Origin: Auxenochlorella pyrenoidosa
Taxonomy: Eukaryota; Chlorophyta; Trebouxiophyceae; Chlorellales; Chlorellaceae
Length of the DNA: 13,006 nt
NCBI GenBank assembly: GCA_001430745.1
Contig: KQ482053.1
Span: 96,761 to 109,766, forward strand
Reading direction: 5' to 3'
Below are positions 1 through 9,000 of this stretch, in pieces. Position 1 is the stretch's first letter. The number at the start of each line of letters is the position of its first letter. A model generated the notes under the pieces. It worked only from the letters and a program-made list of their open reading frames with translations, had not been told where the DNA came from and did not search any database. The translations under genes were made by a program, and so were the position numbers.

Positions 1-159
1 TCAAAATGCCCGGTCGTGAGTGAGACGCCATCTGCAAGCGCAGCTGCACCAGCGCACAAGCACATCTCCAGGGCGCCGCCACTTCTGGTGCTGCCTGCTG
101 CAGGCCCAGGTGCGGTGGGGTGCAGAGGGAGGCGGCAGCACAGGCAACCGCCGCCTTGC
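1..159 (-). other. Intron 10 of the M11 protease gene (incomplete)
   Basis: After the exon ending in residues FWTTPQ, the transcribed strand continues CAG|GCAAGG, a strong GC-type donor at 159-158. No acceptor in the remaining bases continues with a HExxH or QExxH-like motif, so the next exon most likely starts outside the window. Reading straight through gives a frame that does not resemble the family. Confidence 0.6.
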
Positions 160-3100
160 CTGCGGGGTGGTCCAGAAGTTGGAGCCGATCCAGGAGCGGC
201 AGGGGAAGTTGTCGTCGCAGCCAACAAAGCCCAGCCCCACAAAGGTGCAGGGCCCGGGGGGCAGGAGGTACACCCTGCGATGAAAGAGGGGCGGAGGGTG
301 GTGAGCGGGGGGGAGAGCCTGTTGGCGCCGGCTGAGGCAGCTTGGGGCAGCACCGACCCTGTCGAGCCAAAAAGGCGCGGCAGGGCGGGGCAGGGCGCCT
401 CCGCGGCTGGCCCAAGGGCTGCCCAGGGGGCCGCCCCCAGGGTGCGCTGCTAAACGGAGGCCAAAGCTCGGCGATGCGGCCGGAAAGCCCCCCAACAAAC
501 GCACTGAAGGAGCCCCCCCCCTCCCCAACCCCACCATCACACACACACACACACACCTTCCCCCACACCCATCCATCCCCCACCCCCGCCCCACCCCCAC
601 CTGAACTTGTACTTGGTCAGATCGATGCCGCGCGCCGTCAGCACGGCGTCGGCGGCGTCGGCGTAGCCCGAGAAGTCGTCAAAAGAGCAGGTGGACATGT
701 TCCAGGGGATGCCGTAGCTGCGGGTGGGGGTGGGGTGCAGGAGGGGTGGGTGAGTGGCGGAGGGGGACCAGGCATGGAATGGCATAGCTGTGGGTGTGAT
801 TTGGGCAGGATGTGGGTTGGAGGGTTGGAACAGCGGGGTGGGGGGGGGTGGTTTGTGCTGGCAGGCGCGGGATTGTCGGCAGGGTGGAGGGGCGGGAGGG
901 CACCAGCCCTGGCGTGCTGCTGGGCGCTGCCCACGTGGCTGGCCTCCGGGCATGCACGCGGCGGCGGCGGCGCCCACCTGTCGCCGGAGCAGGGCAGGCG
1001 GACCAGGGGGGCCACATAGGAGGTGGTCTCGTTCAGCAGCGTCTTGCCCAGGGAGCAGAACTTGGCGTAGGAGCCGACCGTGGCCTCGTTGGGTTGGAGC
1101 TCCTGCACATGTTGGGAGGCCAGGCCAGGGGGTCGAGGCGGTGAGGAGGCACTGGTGAGCCTGGCTGGGGGCCAAGCGCCGAACCCTGCACAGCTCATGC
1201 ACGGCTCATGCGGCTTGGGAACGGGGCGCTGGCGTGGCAAAGCAACCCTGCAACGCGCCGGTCGGTGGGGTGGGGGGTGGGGGTGGGGGGGTGGGGGGGG
1301 GCAGCGCTCACCGAAAACATGGTCTGGCGCAGCTGGAAGCGGGTGACGGTCGGGATGGTCGTGCCCGGGCAGGCCTGGTTGCCTGAGATGACGCCCGCGA
1401 CTGCAGGTGGGTGGGTGGGGGATTAGTAGAGCTGGGTGTGAGGGGCGGGGTCATCTGGGCGGCACCGGGCTGCGCGCCGGGGAGCCTGAGGAGAGGGGCG
1501 TGCAGCGGCCCTGGATACGGCCGCGTGCGGTGCACCCTGCGCCTGCCCGTCTGTGCTTGGCCAGCACTGCCTGCGGCGGGGCCCGCCAGGCTGCCCAAGC
1601 ATGCTGGTGGCTCGAAGAGCAATGATGCCTGCCAGCCAAGCCTGCGAGGCACGGCCACAGCCGGGCGACAGCGCGCTCACTGGGGATGACGATGGTGTTC
1701 AGGTCTGGGAAGTTGTTGGGCAGGGTGGAGATGTAGATGGGGGACACAGCCTTGAAGCTGATGCCCTGCAAGCAGGCAGGTGGCGGGGAGGGGCAGCGGC
1801 CAGGTCAGCATGCTGCATTGGTTTCCCTTGTCGAGGTTTCCCTTGTCGATGTGCGCAGTGGGCAGGGATTTGCTGCCCTTGGCTGCAGCGGGCCCCGCCG
1901 CGGCGGCTTGCCTGCAGGCGGCGGCGGCGGTCGCCGGCGGGCAGCGTGTTGGGGTCCCCGTTGTCGAAGGTCTGTCCCAGCAGGTCATCGCCCTCTGCAG
2001 GCAGCAGGGGCAGCAGCAGGGAGGGGCACGTCAGCAGGCAGTCGGGCATGCGGCGGGGTGGGGCGCGTCAGCAGGCAGCCAGGGCAGCAGCAGGGAGGGG
2101 CGCGTCAGCAGGCAGCCGGGGGGGCGGCAGGGTGGCGGTGGGGCAGCGAGCAGCCTGGGCGGCCAGAGGGCGGCGAGGCGGGGCCGCGGCGCTGGGCGTT
2201 CCCTTGGTTGGATGCAGCAGCAGCCAGCAGGCAGCGGCCCCCGTGCGCAGCAGCGACGGCACGGTGCCGCTGCAACAGGGACAGGGATTGCAGCTGCGGC
2301 GGGGGCAGCCCTGGCGGTGCTGAACGCCCCCGTCGTGCACCGGGCCTGCAAACACGCCCCACCCCGCGCACCATAGACGCTCTCCGTCTCCTGCTGCTTC
2401 TTGTTGCCGCCCAGCTTGTTGATCTTGCGGGCGCGCACGCGCTGCAGCCGCCACTTCTTCTTCTTGCCGCAGTTGCCGTTGCCGTTGCCCTTGCCGTTGC
2501 CGTTGTTGCAGGGGAGGCTGTCCAGGAGCCCGCCGGCGGTGCCATCGCCGACGTCAATCACGTCCCCTGGATCTGTGCCCCCCAGGCTGTCCGCCACCTG
2601 CACAAACTCGCCGCTGACCTGCAGCCGGGGGGGCGCCCGGCAAGGAGCATGTCAAGGGAGCAGCCATCTGGGGCAGTGGCGGCTGCGTGGGCCCGCAACG
2701 GGGGGCGAGCGAAATCGGATTTCCGACCAAAAAACGAGGCGGCCATGGCGGCAGGGACGAAAGGCTTCCACCTTTTGGCGGGGGCTGGGCAGCGACCAGC
2801 TGCTGCCAGTCATCCCTGCGCCGCGGGCCCGCCATCCGCCCGTGCGGCAGGGCACGCATGGCCTCATTGCAGCTGCGGCGCCCGCCAGGCTGGCGCTGGC
2901 AGCACCCACCTGGATCTGCTGCCCCGACTGTATCGTGTCCAGGACCGAGGGGTCCACGTCATCAACGTGCAGCGAGCGGCCAGAGGGCACACGCAGCGCC
3001 AGGATCCTGGGGCAAAGCGGGCGGGCAGCAGCAGCGACGGCGAGCACATCAGTGCTGGCATTGGATGGCCCTGATGGATTGGGAAACTGCGGCCATGTCC

Positions 3101-3548
3101 CATGAAAAGGCCGACGGCAGGAAAGGCAGGCCAGGGGGGCACGCGGCATGGAGGGATGCGGGGCTGTGTCCGCAGGCGGCCTTGCGCGGCGGCGGCGGGG
3201 AGCCGCGACGGCAGCTGCAGGGCCCCGTCCGGAAGTTCGCGCCAGGCGACCCGCGCTCACTTGTCGCTGCGCTTTGCAAGAAAATCACGAGCGACCACGA
3301 TGGCCGTGCCTGCGGAAGGAGAAGGGCGGCGGAGTCGGCATCCCCTGGCCCGCTGGGAGGCTGCTCCCCGCTGCGGACACTTGGCCCCGGCCGCTCTCAG
3401 ACCTCTTCTCACCTGTAATTGTGCCATTTGAGACCACCATGCTCGTTGACGAGTCTGCAGAAGTCTGCTTCAGCTGCCGGGACCCAGCGGCCGCACTGCA
3501 GAGCGCCACAAGAGCGAGCGACAGCACGAGCACTCTTTGGCAATCCAT
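160..3548 (-). CDS. Secreted gametolysin-like metalloprotease (peptidase M11), 5' part, 10 exons
   Basis: Exons in transcript order: 3548-3413, 3309-3261, 3006-2910, 2618-2372, 1994-1912, 1765-1681, 1400-1312, 1102-978, 717-601, 274-160. They join in phase to 381 codons. Residues 1-22 (MDCQRVLVLSLALVALCSAA...) form a signal peptide, so the product enters the secretory route. Residues about 47-204 look like a propeptide with an Asn/Gly run, a Lys-rich stretch and a tetra-arginine at 199-202 that could be a processing site. Residues 205-381 match the M11 pattern: CSFDDFSGYADAADAVL, then YLLPPGPCTFVGLGFVGC, CRSWIG and FWTTPQ, which in the family lie just before the zinc-binding HExxH or QExxH helix. 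That helix is off the window, so activity cannot be judged. Sequons at N41 and in NETT and NMST suit a secreted glycoprotein. Known M11 enzymes digest algal cell-wall glycoproteins; this role is inferred here. Confidence 0.88.
538..556. repeat. CA dinucleotide microsatellite
   Basis: About nine and a half CA units lie in intron 9 of the protease gene, followed by a C-rich tract. On the transcribed strand this reads GT repeats about 45 nt after the donor at 600. Confidence 0.9.
1766..1911 (-). other. GC-AG intron 5 of the protease gene
   Basis: The intron is 146 nt, with donor CAG|GCAAGC at 1911 and acceptor TTGCAG before 1765. There is no GT dinucleotide on the transcribed strand between the two exons, so a GT donor is impossible. 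Retention would shift the frame, because 146 is not a multiple of three, whereas removal joins LQ to GISFKAVSP in frame. Confidence 0.85.
1821..1849. repeat. Two-copy 15-bp tandem duplication
   Basis: The 14-mer gtttcccttgtcga occurs at 1821-1834 and again at 1836-1849. It lies inside the GC-AG intron 5 of the protease gene and probably arose by replication slippage. Confidence 0.85.
2011..2121. repeat. 37-bp minisatellite, three copies
   Basis: Copies at 2011-2047, 2048-2084 and 2085-2121 share the core gtcagcaggcag at exactly 37-bp spacing (2030, 2067, 2104). The first and third copies are nearly identical, and a more degenerate fourth may follow to about 2158. The array lies in intron 4 of the protease gene, the longest intron of that gene. 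Confidence 0.85.
2470..2510. repeat. Coding hexamer repeat (Asn-Gly run)
   Basis: A gttgcc hexamer recurs on the plus strand and encodes alternating Asn and Gly with one Lys (NGNGKGNGNGN) in exon 4 of the protease. It lies between Cys131 and Cys144 of the model and directly precedes a Lys-rich stretch. Its length probably varies between strains. Confidence 0.75.
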
Positions 3549-3740
3549 GGTTGCCTGTTCCAAGCCGCGCGTGGGGCTGCCGGCGCAAGTTGGGCGGAGG
3601 GCCCAAGGGAGGAGGGTGGACCGATGTGCTGTTTGCACTGGTGCGCGTCCTATCTGCTGCACAAGGCAGAGGGATGAGCGATTCAACTGCAGGAGACCAC
3701 CTCATTCGGGGCGGGGCAGCAGAGCGACGGTGTGACGCCT
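3549..3740 (-). promoter_or_regulatory. 5' leader and proximal promoter of the protease gene
   Basis: This is the stretch directly upstream of the protease ATG at 3548. The start context on the transcribed strand is AACCATGG, favourable for initiation. The frame stays open upstream for some distance, but the hydrophobic signal peptide begins at this ATG and no upstream in-frame ATG was seen. No clear TATA box is visible. Confidence 0.4.
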
Positions 3741-3746
3741 CGCAAC

Positions 3747-3932
3747 TCACGGCATTTCATGGCGGAAGCTATCCTTCCCAGCATCTCTCCAATTCTTCGC
3801 CTTCTCGCCCTGCAATTGGCGCTCAACAGGCTTGAATAAGCTTTCTGAGCGGGCGACTGAGCTCCGGCGCCAAGCAGCCGGATGTTCCTCGATGTGTTCC
3901 TTTGGCAGCTGGTGACCGAAGCTGGCGCTCAT
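3747..3932 (-). CDS. Possible small protein or upstream ORF, 61 aa
   Basis: An ATG-initiated 61-residue frame, hydrophilic and rich in Lys, Arg, Glu and Ser (MSASFGHQLPKEHIEEHPAA at the start), with no recognised domain. Its stop overlaps a perfect GTGAGT donor on the same strand about 200 nt before the protease ATG. Candidate acceptors (TGCAG near 3690 and 3660) lead quickly to stops, so it is not an extra coding exon of the protease. It may instead be an upstream ORF in a leader with a 5' UTR intron, or chance. Confidence 0.15.
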   Translation of the reverse strand: MSASFGHQLPKEHIEEHPAAWRRSSVARSESLFKPVERQLQGEKAKNWRDAGKDSFRHEMP

Positions 3933-4397
3933 CGCGGCCCACTCGAGGATACCCTCGATGAGCCATGCTCAGCCCGTGCACCACCTGGCCGTGAGGTAGC
4001 CAGATCTTCAGGGCAAATTTGGTGAATGTTTTCAAAGGAGCTGGCCGCAGGCTGCCTGTGCTCAAGGCCCCAGAATCCGGTGTGACTCTTCATAATCAAG
4101 CGCCCGCTGCAGCGGCCGCGTGTACATGCAAAACCCCTGTCGCCAGGCACAGGCTTGCAGGGCTGTGCACAGCCATCTGTTCTCACGCTACCCATCACAT
4201 CTCAGCACTGCCGCTCTGCGGCCCTGCCTGCATGGCTTTGCTCCATGTCCAGTCCCGATCCTCGAGCAGCCAGGTGCACCTTTGGGCGAACACGCCACGT
4301 CAGCGGGGCCGTTCACCTCTCCCCGCTCCATGCTGCTCAGCAACAGGCTGCCAACACAAGATCCCTGCTGCAATGTGCTCATCTTGGGCGGATTTTC

Positions 4398-4530
4398 TCA
4401 TTTTACAAGCGACGTGGTCCTGAGGACCACCCCGAGGGCGATGCCTGCAAGGACCCCCCCGAGTGGGACAGTCACACCGGACCCTAAGGCAGGTTGAGGG
4501 CAAAGCCTAGCACACGGCTGCCTGGCTGCT
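4398..4530 (-). CDS. Possible terminal exon encoding a membrane-spanning tail
   Basis: A frame without ATG ends at TGA 4400-4398. Its last 28 or so residues include PLGGVLAGIALGVVL followed by RTTSLVK, like a tail-anchor helix. The sequence TGTAA, the usual chlorophyte polyadenylation signal, overlaps the final codons at 4407-4403. Acceptor-like CTTAG (4485-4484) and CTTGCAG precede it, but neither fits in phase with the open frame at 4750-4947. This may be coincidence. Confidence 0.15.
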
Positions 4531-4749
4531 GGTCAGCATGCTGCAGGCGCTCTGGGCCTGTTCGCAGACAGGTCTGTTTGACGCGGCATGAGCCTCGCCT
4601 ACGCTGTGTCAGTAGAGGGCACATATGCTGCATGCTGGCTGCATTGGCTGCGCGTGTGTGCCGCACCTTCAAACTGTCTGGCTTTCCTGCAACTCCCTTT
4701 GTGCAATAAGTTAGGTACAGGTGTAAACCGTGCCCCTCCGTTGTGGCAA

Positions 4750-4947
4750 TCATGGCATGGCGGGATCGTTGCGGCTGGCGCTGGTGGCAGCAGCGGCCGG
4801 GCCGCCCGCTGAGACCACAGTTTGGTGCAGGGTATCAATGGCCCTTCCAATGTTCTGTACATTCCGCGCCCTGAACAACGTGGCTGAGTCGTCGGCAAGC
4901 TCCGAAGAATCTCGACCTGCTTTGGGTCGCTGAACAGCTCCGGCCAT
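4750..4947 (-). CDS. Possible small hypothetical protein, 65 aa
   Basis: An ATG-initiated frame with a good start context (CCCCATGGCC on the transcribed strand) encodes a polar, partly helical-looking segment (for example ADDSATLFRARNVQNIGRAI) before an Ala-rich end and a TGA. No family is recognised. Both other frames are open over much of the same DNA, so the coding evidence is weak. Confidence 0.18.
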   Translation of the reverse strand: MAGAVQRPKAGRDSSELADDSATLFRARNVQNIGRAIDTLHQTVVSAGGPAAAATSASRNDPAMP

Positions 4948-5388
4948 GGGGCGTAAAGGACGGGTGGAATGCCAGGCGACTTTGGGACTGGTCGTACGAG
5001 CCCCGCACGTATTTCTCCGGGAACCGTTCCGGGTGACCCTCAGCGGCAGCCACTGGTGGCGGCTTTCCGGCCATGATGCGGGTCACAAAGCAGCACACAT
5101 GGCAAAGATCCGGCTCAGCCGTCGAGAGCCCCCTGGCAGCACCCTGCACCCGGGCGCAAGTGGCTTCAGGCAGCTACAGCCGGACCGCCCTGTGCCCCGC
5201 CGGCCCCGGATGTCGCAGCCCCCAAGGCCGCCCTTGACTTGCCGTCATACTTCTGCCCTGTGTGGGATGGTTGCTGGCACACTGGATGCATCTGGGTGTC
5301 TAGCAAACAGAGGGTAAGGGTGCTCTGTGTCAGTATCCAGCGCCCGCAGAGTCTGGCCTGACTGGGTGGTGCGGCCGCCAGCAGAGGC

Positions 5389-5393
5389 TTACA
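5389..5393 (-). terminator. Possible TGTAA polyadenylation signal for the monooxygenase
   Basis: TGTAA on the minus strand lies about 650 nt after the monooxygenase stop and is the first such pentamer I found downstream. TGTAA is the common chlorophyte polyadenylation signal. A 3' UTR of this length is plausible for green algae, but a pentamer can occur by chance. Confidence 0.25.
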
Positions 5394-6046
5394 GATCTGC
5401 GGGCTGGACGCGCACTCGCGCTGCAGTCCCGCAGCCCGACATGATGCAGTACAGGGGAAAATCCAGAGGGCGGAAGCCTCTGGAGGGAGCAAATGCGCGC
5501 AGCTGTGAGCGCGGCGGCTGGAGCGCTGCGCTGCTGTAATGCCAAGCTGGCGATGGCGCCAAAGTGCGGACGACTGCGGGCCTCGCGGCAATGGAGCTTT
5601 CGGCATCAGTGTCGCTCTATCAGACCATCCATGGCTGCATGCTGCATACGAGTGAGTGCGCAGGGCTGGCACAGAACTGAAAGGTTGCAGGCAGGCGCGG
5701 CTGCCAGCTGGACTGCAGTCCAGACCAGTGCCCCCCCATGCTGGGATACTCCTGTGTGCTGTTGCAGCAGCAGCAGCTGCCCCATCAGCACTGTGCTGAC
5801 TCGCACGCATTGCTTGCTGTCCTGTGCGCGCACCGAAGGGCAGCTGCAGCTGGCGACCGCAGCCCACCCCGGCCAGAGTGACTGCGCCAGCCCAGCGAAT
5901 GCCTGTTCGCAGCGCTGTGCGCGCTGCGCCTGTGCCAGCTTGCGCTCGCCACTGCAGCACCTGCCAGCTGCCTCCTGCCAACGGGGCTGGACGCCTCTGC
6001 AGCCCATGAAAGCCGTCTTATGAAGCCCATGAAACCTCCCTGCCAC

Positions 6047-9000
6047 TCAAGCGCCGCCTGCCAGCCGGGCGGCTAGGACGCCGGCCGCTGCCGCCGCCGC
6101 CCCCAGGAGGAGTGCTAGGGTGCCGGCGTCCTCCAGCTGCGCCCTGCGCTTGATCTGCGCGAAGGGGGGGGGGGGGGGGGGGGCGCTGGTGTGCAGGGGC
6201 GACGCCGGCACAGGCAGGGAGGGGAGGATGGGGCGCTGTGTGCATGATGCCTGCAGCGATTACGGCATGTGACGGCATGCGCAGAGGCACGGCGGGCACA
6301 GGAGCATGGCGGGGACGCAGCGGGGCAGGCGGGCACAGCGCGCGCAGCGCCTCACAGCGGCGTAGCGCGCCGTGGCCGACTCGCTCATGGGGGACAGCGG
6401 CCAGGGTCGCACCGCGCCGCGCGTCAGCCAGCCCAGCAGCTCGCGGGCGGGGAGCTGCAGGGCAGAGGCCAGGCGCGCCAGGGACCACCCCTCCAGCCCC
6501 AGCCTGCCCGGGCAGGGGCACGCGCGTGGGCAAGCACGCTGTCAGGGCAAGCGTGCTGTCGGCGGGAGGCAGTGCGCTGCCAGGGCGAGGCGGTCGGTGT
6601 GAGCAGGCGATCCCGGCGACTGGCCGTGCTGGATGAGTGCCGCTGGCACCATCCTGCTCGGGCGCCGGCTGCCCTGGCTGGCGCCCTCGTCAGCAATCCC
6701 TCCCTGGGTGGCATGCCGCCTGCCGCGCAGCGAGCAGCGCTGGCAGCCCAGCGCAGCAGCACTCACAGCCCAAACAAGCAAGCAAGCAAGAATCACTGGC
6801 AGCTTGCAGTGAAGTGCTGTGGCCTTGCCTGGCGTGCGCGCTCCTGTCCAGCCACAGCAGGGCGTCGGCGTCAGCCTTGCGGGCGGCGGTGAAGGCGGCA
6901 GGTAGGTCCTCCAAGCGCCCGCCGTGCTGCGCCAGCAGCTGCAGGGGGCGACAAGGAGTGGGTCGAGGGCTGGGGCTTGCGCGCCTGTCAGTTGGTGGCA
7001 GCAGGGCTGGGAGCGAGCGGCCTGTTTTTATGCCCAGCACGCCTTCTGCGCTCGAAAGCGGTCTGACCTTAATGCGCAGTGCTGTCGCATCATCCCTGCG
7101 GCCCTTCTCGCTGCCTGCACCCTGTCAACCGGCAAGCTGGCGCCTGCCACGTGGCAGGACGCCATGCGCTGCACCCCACCCCTAGCCTCCACCATCTCAT
7201 ACGCGCCCCCCCCCCCCCCACCCGCCACCCCACCGCCACCCACTCCCCCAGCATCGCGCCATCCTGCAGCGCGCTGTTCATGCCATTGCCGGTGAGCGGC
7301 AGCACAGCGTGCGCAGCGTCGCCGATCAGCACCACTGCGGGGCGGGACGGGATGAGCTCGGCTGCGGTTGGACAAGATCCATGGCCATGCACACGCTACG
7401 GGCTCTTGGCAAGCGGCTGCAGCCCCGGCAACGTGCCAGGCAGGCTACGTGGCTGGGTGCCGCCGCCCTGGCGCGGCACGATGCGACCTTCTCCCATGCC
7501 CAGCCCTCCCCCTGCACCCACCCCCCGGGCCGTGGGAGGTGGAGGCACTGACGCGGGTGCTGGCCACGTGCGCCGACCGCTCCGCCAGCTGCGCCGCCAC
7601 CTGCACGGGGGCAGCGGGCAGTCAGGACGGTCCAAGCTCGTGAGCTGAGCAGAGGGGGGCCGCAGCGCCGGATGCATGGCGGCGCTTGCTGAGGAGGGTA
7701 CTAAGAGGGTTGCAACCGGCATGCCGGTGCAGTGGCAGGGCTGCGCCAGTGTGGCCGGCAGGCGGCAGAGCCCGCAATGCTGGCAAGAACTGCGGGCTGC
7801 AGGCTCGTAATGCCAGTGGTACCGCTGCCGGCTTCCCTTGAAGCAGCTCTGCTCGTGGCGCAGCTTGCCTGGGGCACGCAGACGGCAGGGAAGGTTGGGT
7901 AGCAGGAGGCCAGCAGGGCGGCATAGTCCTCGGGTTTGCGCAGCCCCTCCCACCCCTCCTGCACCGCACACAGCGCACAGTCAGTTGAGCAGCCCGTCCG
8001 TCCCGCAAGGCGTTTTTTTGTGCGCACGAGCCCAGGCAGCCGGCAACCGCGGCGAGGAGACGAGGACTGCAGCGGGCGCAGCGGGCGCAGCCCTACCTTG
8101 TTCATGCGCAGGGAGCCGCACAGCTGTCCGTCGTCGTATCTCGGGACCACAACAATGAAGCCCTGTGGGGCAGCTCCGGGCGCGTGAGCTGTTGTGAGAG
8201 CAAGGGCAAGCCATGGCACACTGGGGCATGACGCTGAGGCCGTTGCTGGGGCCAGGCAGGCATGGGCGCATGCGCAGCGGCAGCGGCAGCGGCTGGCTCT
8301 GGCAGGGAGGGGCCCCCAGCACGCAGGGACAAGTCTGGCGGCGGCGTGAGCAGCAGACAGGGCAGCAGCAGCTGCGGCCAATGCAGGCAGGCGTTGGACA
8401 GGGCAGCACGCAGCCTGATTCACCCCGCGCGGGTGGCTGCCGGGGGCTGCCGAGGCGAAGCGGGAGACGTGGTCGGGTGAGCCGAAGGCTGCAGGCAGGG
8501 TGCCAGTGGAAGCGGGGAGTTGGGGGGGGGGGGGGGGGGGGCTTCGTCTCCGCAGTCATATCACATGCAGATAATGTGTCGCAAGTTCCGCTGCGGTCAG
8601 ACAGACTGTGAACACGAGCAGGCAGGCACACCCAGCCTGGCATCGCCCCCTCACCCCTGGCGGGCAGCCCTCGGAACACCTTGTACAGCTGCCTGCTGGG
8701 CTCCAGGCTGACTGATAGTTGGCCGGGAGGCAGCGCAGCCGCCAGGCTGTCTCGCACCTGCAGGGCCCGGATGTGGCATCCAGGCGGTATCAGCACGCAA
8801 GCAGAAGACGTGCGTTCGGGCTCAAGCACAAGAGACTAGGGCATGTCAAGCACACGCATGCTCGAGCACAGGCAGGCAGAGGTGGCCACACTGAGGACTG
8901 AGGGGCAGCCGACAGCCCCCTGCTGCCCAGCCCAGCATCGATTCAGATGCCAGTGACCCCACCCTGCTCTGCACCCCGTCTGCCGCCACCAGCATGTCAA

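Larger units (their letters stand above)
3549..6046. other. 2.5-kb interval without a confident gene
   Basis: This lies between the protease start (3548) and the monooxygenase stop (6047), both genes being on the minus strand. It must contain the 3' UTR of the monooxygenase and the promoter of the protease. Several small minus-strand frames (3747-3932, 4398-4530, 4750-4947, about 4835-5074) look mildly protein-like, but I could not join them with phase-compatible splice sites or assign them to a family. No tRNA, rRNA or transposon signature was recognised. Confidence 0.5.

Noticed and set aside
342..1019. 225-codon plus-strand open frame
   Set aside because: It runs antisense through protease exons and across simple CA and C-rich repeats, with no family resemblance.
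2011..2121. CRISPR-like regular repeats
   Set aside because: Contiguous tandem 37-bp units without unique spacers, inside a eukaryotic intron; this is a minisatellite.
1737..3074. 445-codon plus-strand open frame
   Set aside because: It is antisense to several protease exons whose splicing and family motifs are clear. The high GC content makes stops rare, and the translation is low-complexity Ala/Gly/Arg.
4120..4497. 125-codon plus-strand open frame
   Set aside because: No motif, no convincing start context, mixed composition, and overlapping minus-strand frames look equally good.
5166..5981. 271-codon minus-strand open frame downstream of the monooxygenase
   Set aside because: No recognised motif; other frames are also open here. 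It most likely lies in the long 3' UTR of the monooxygenase.
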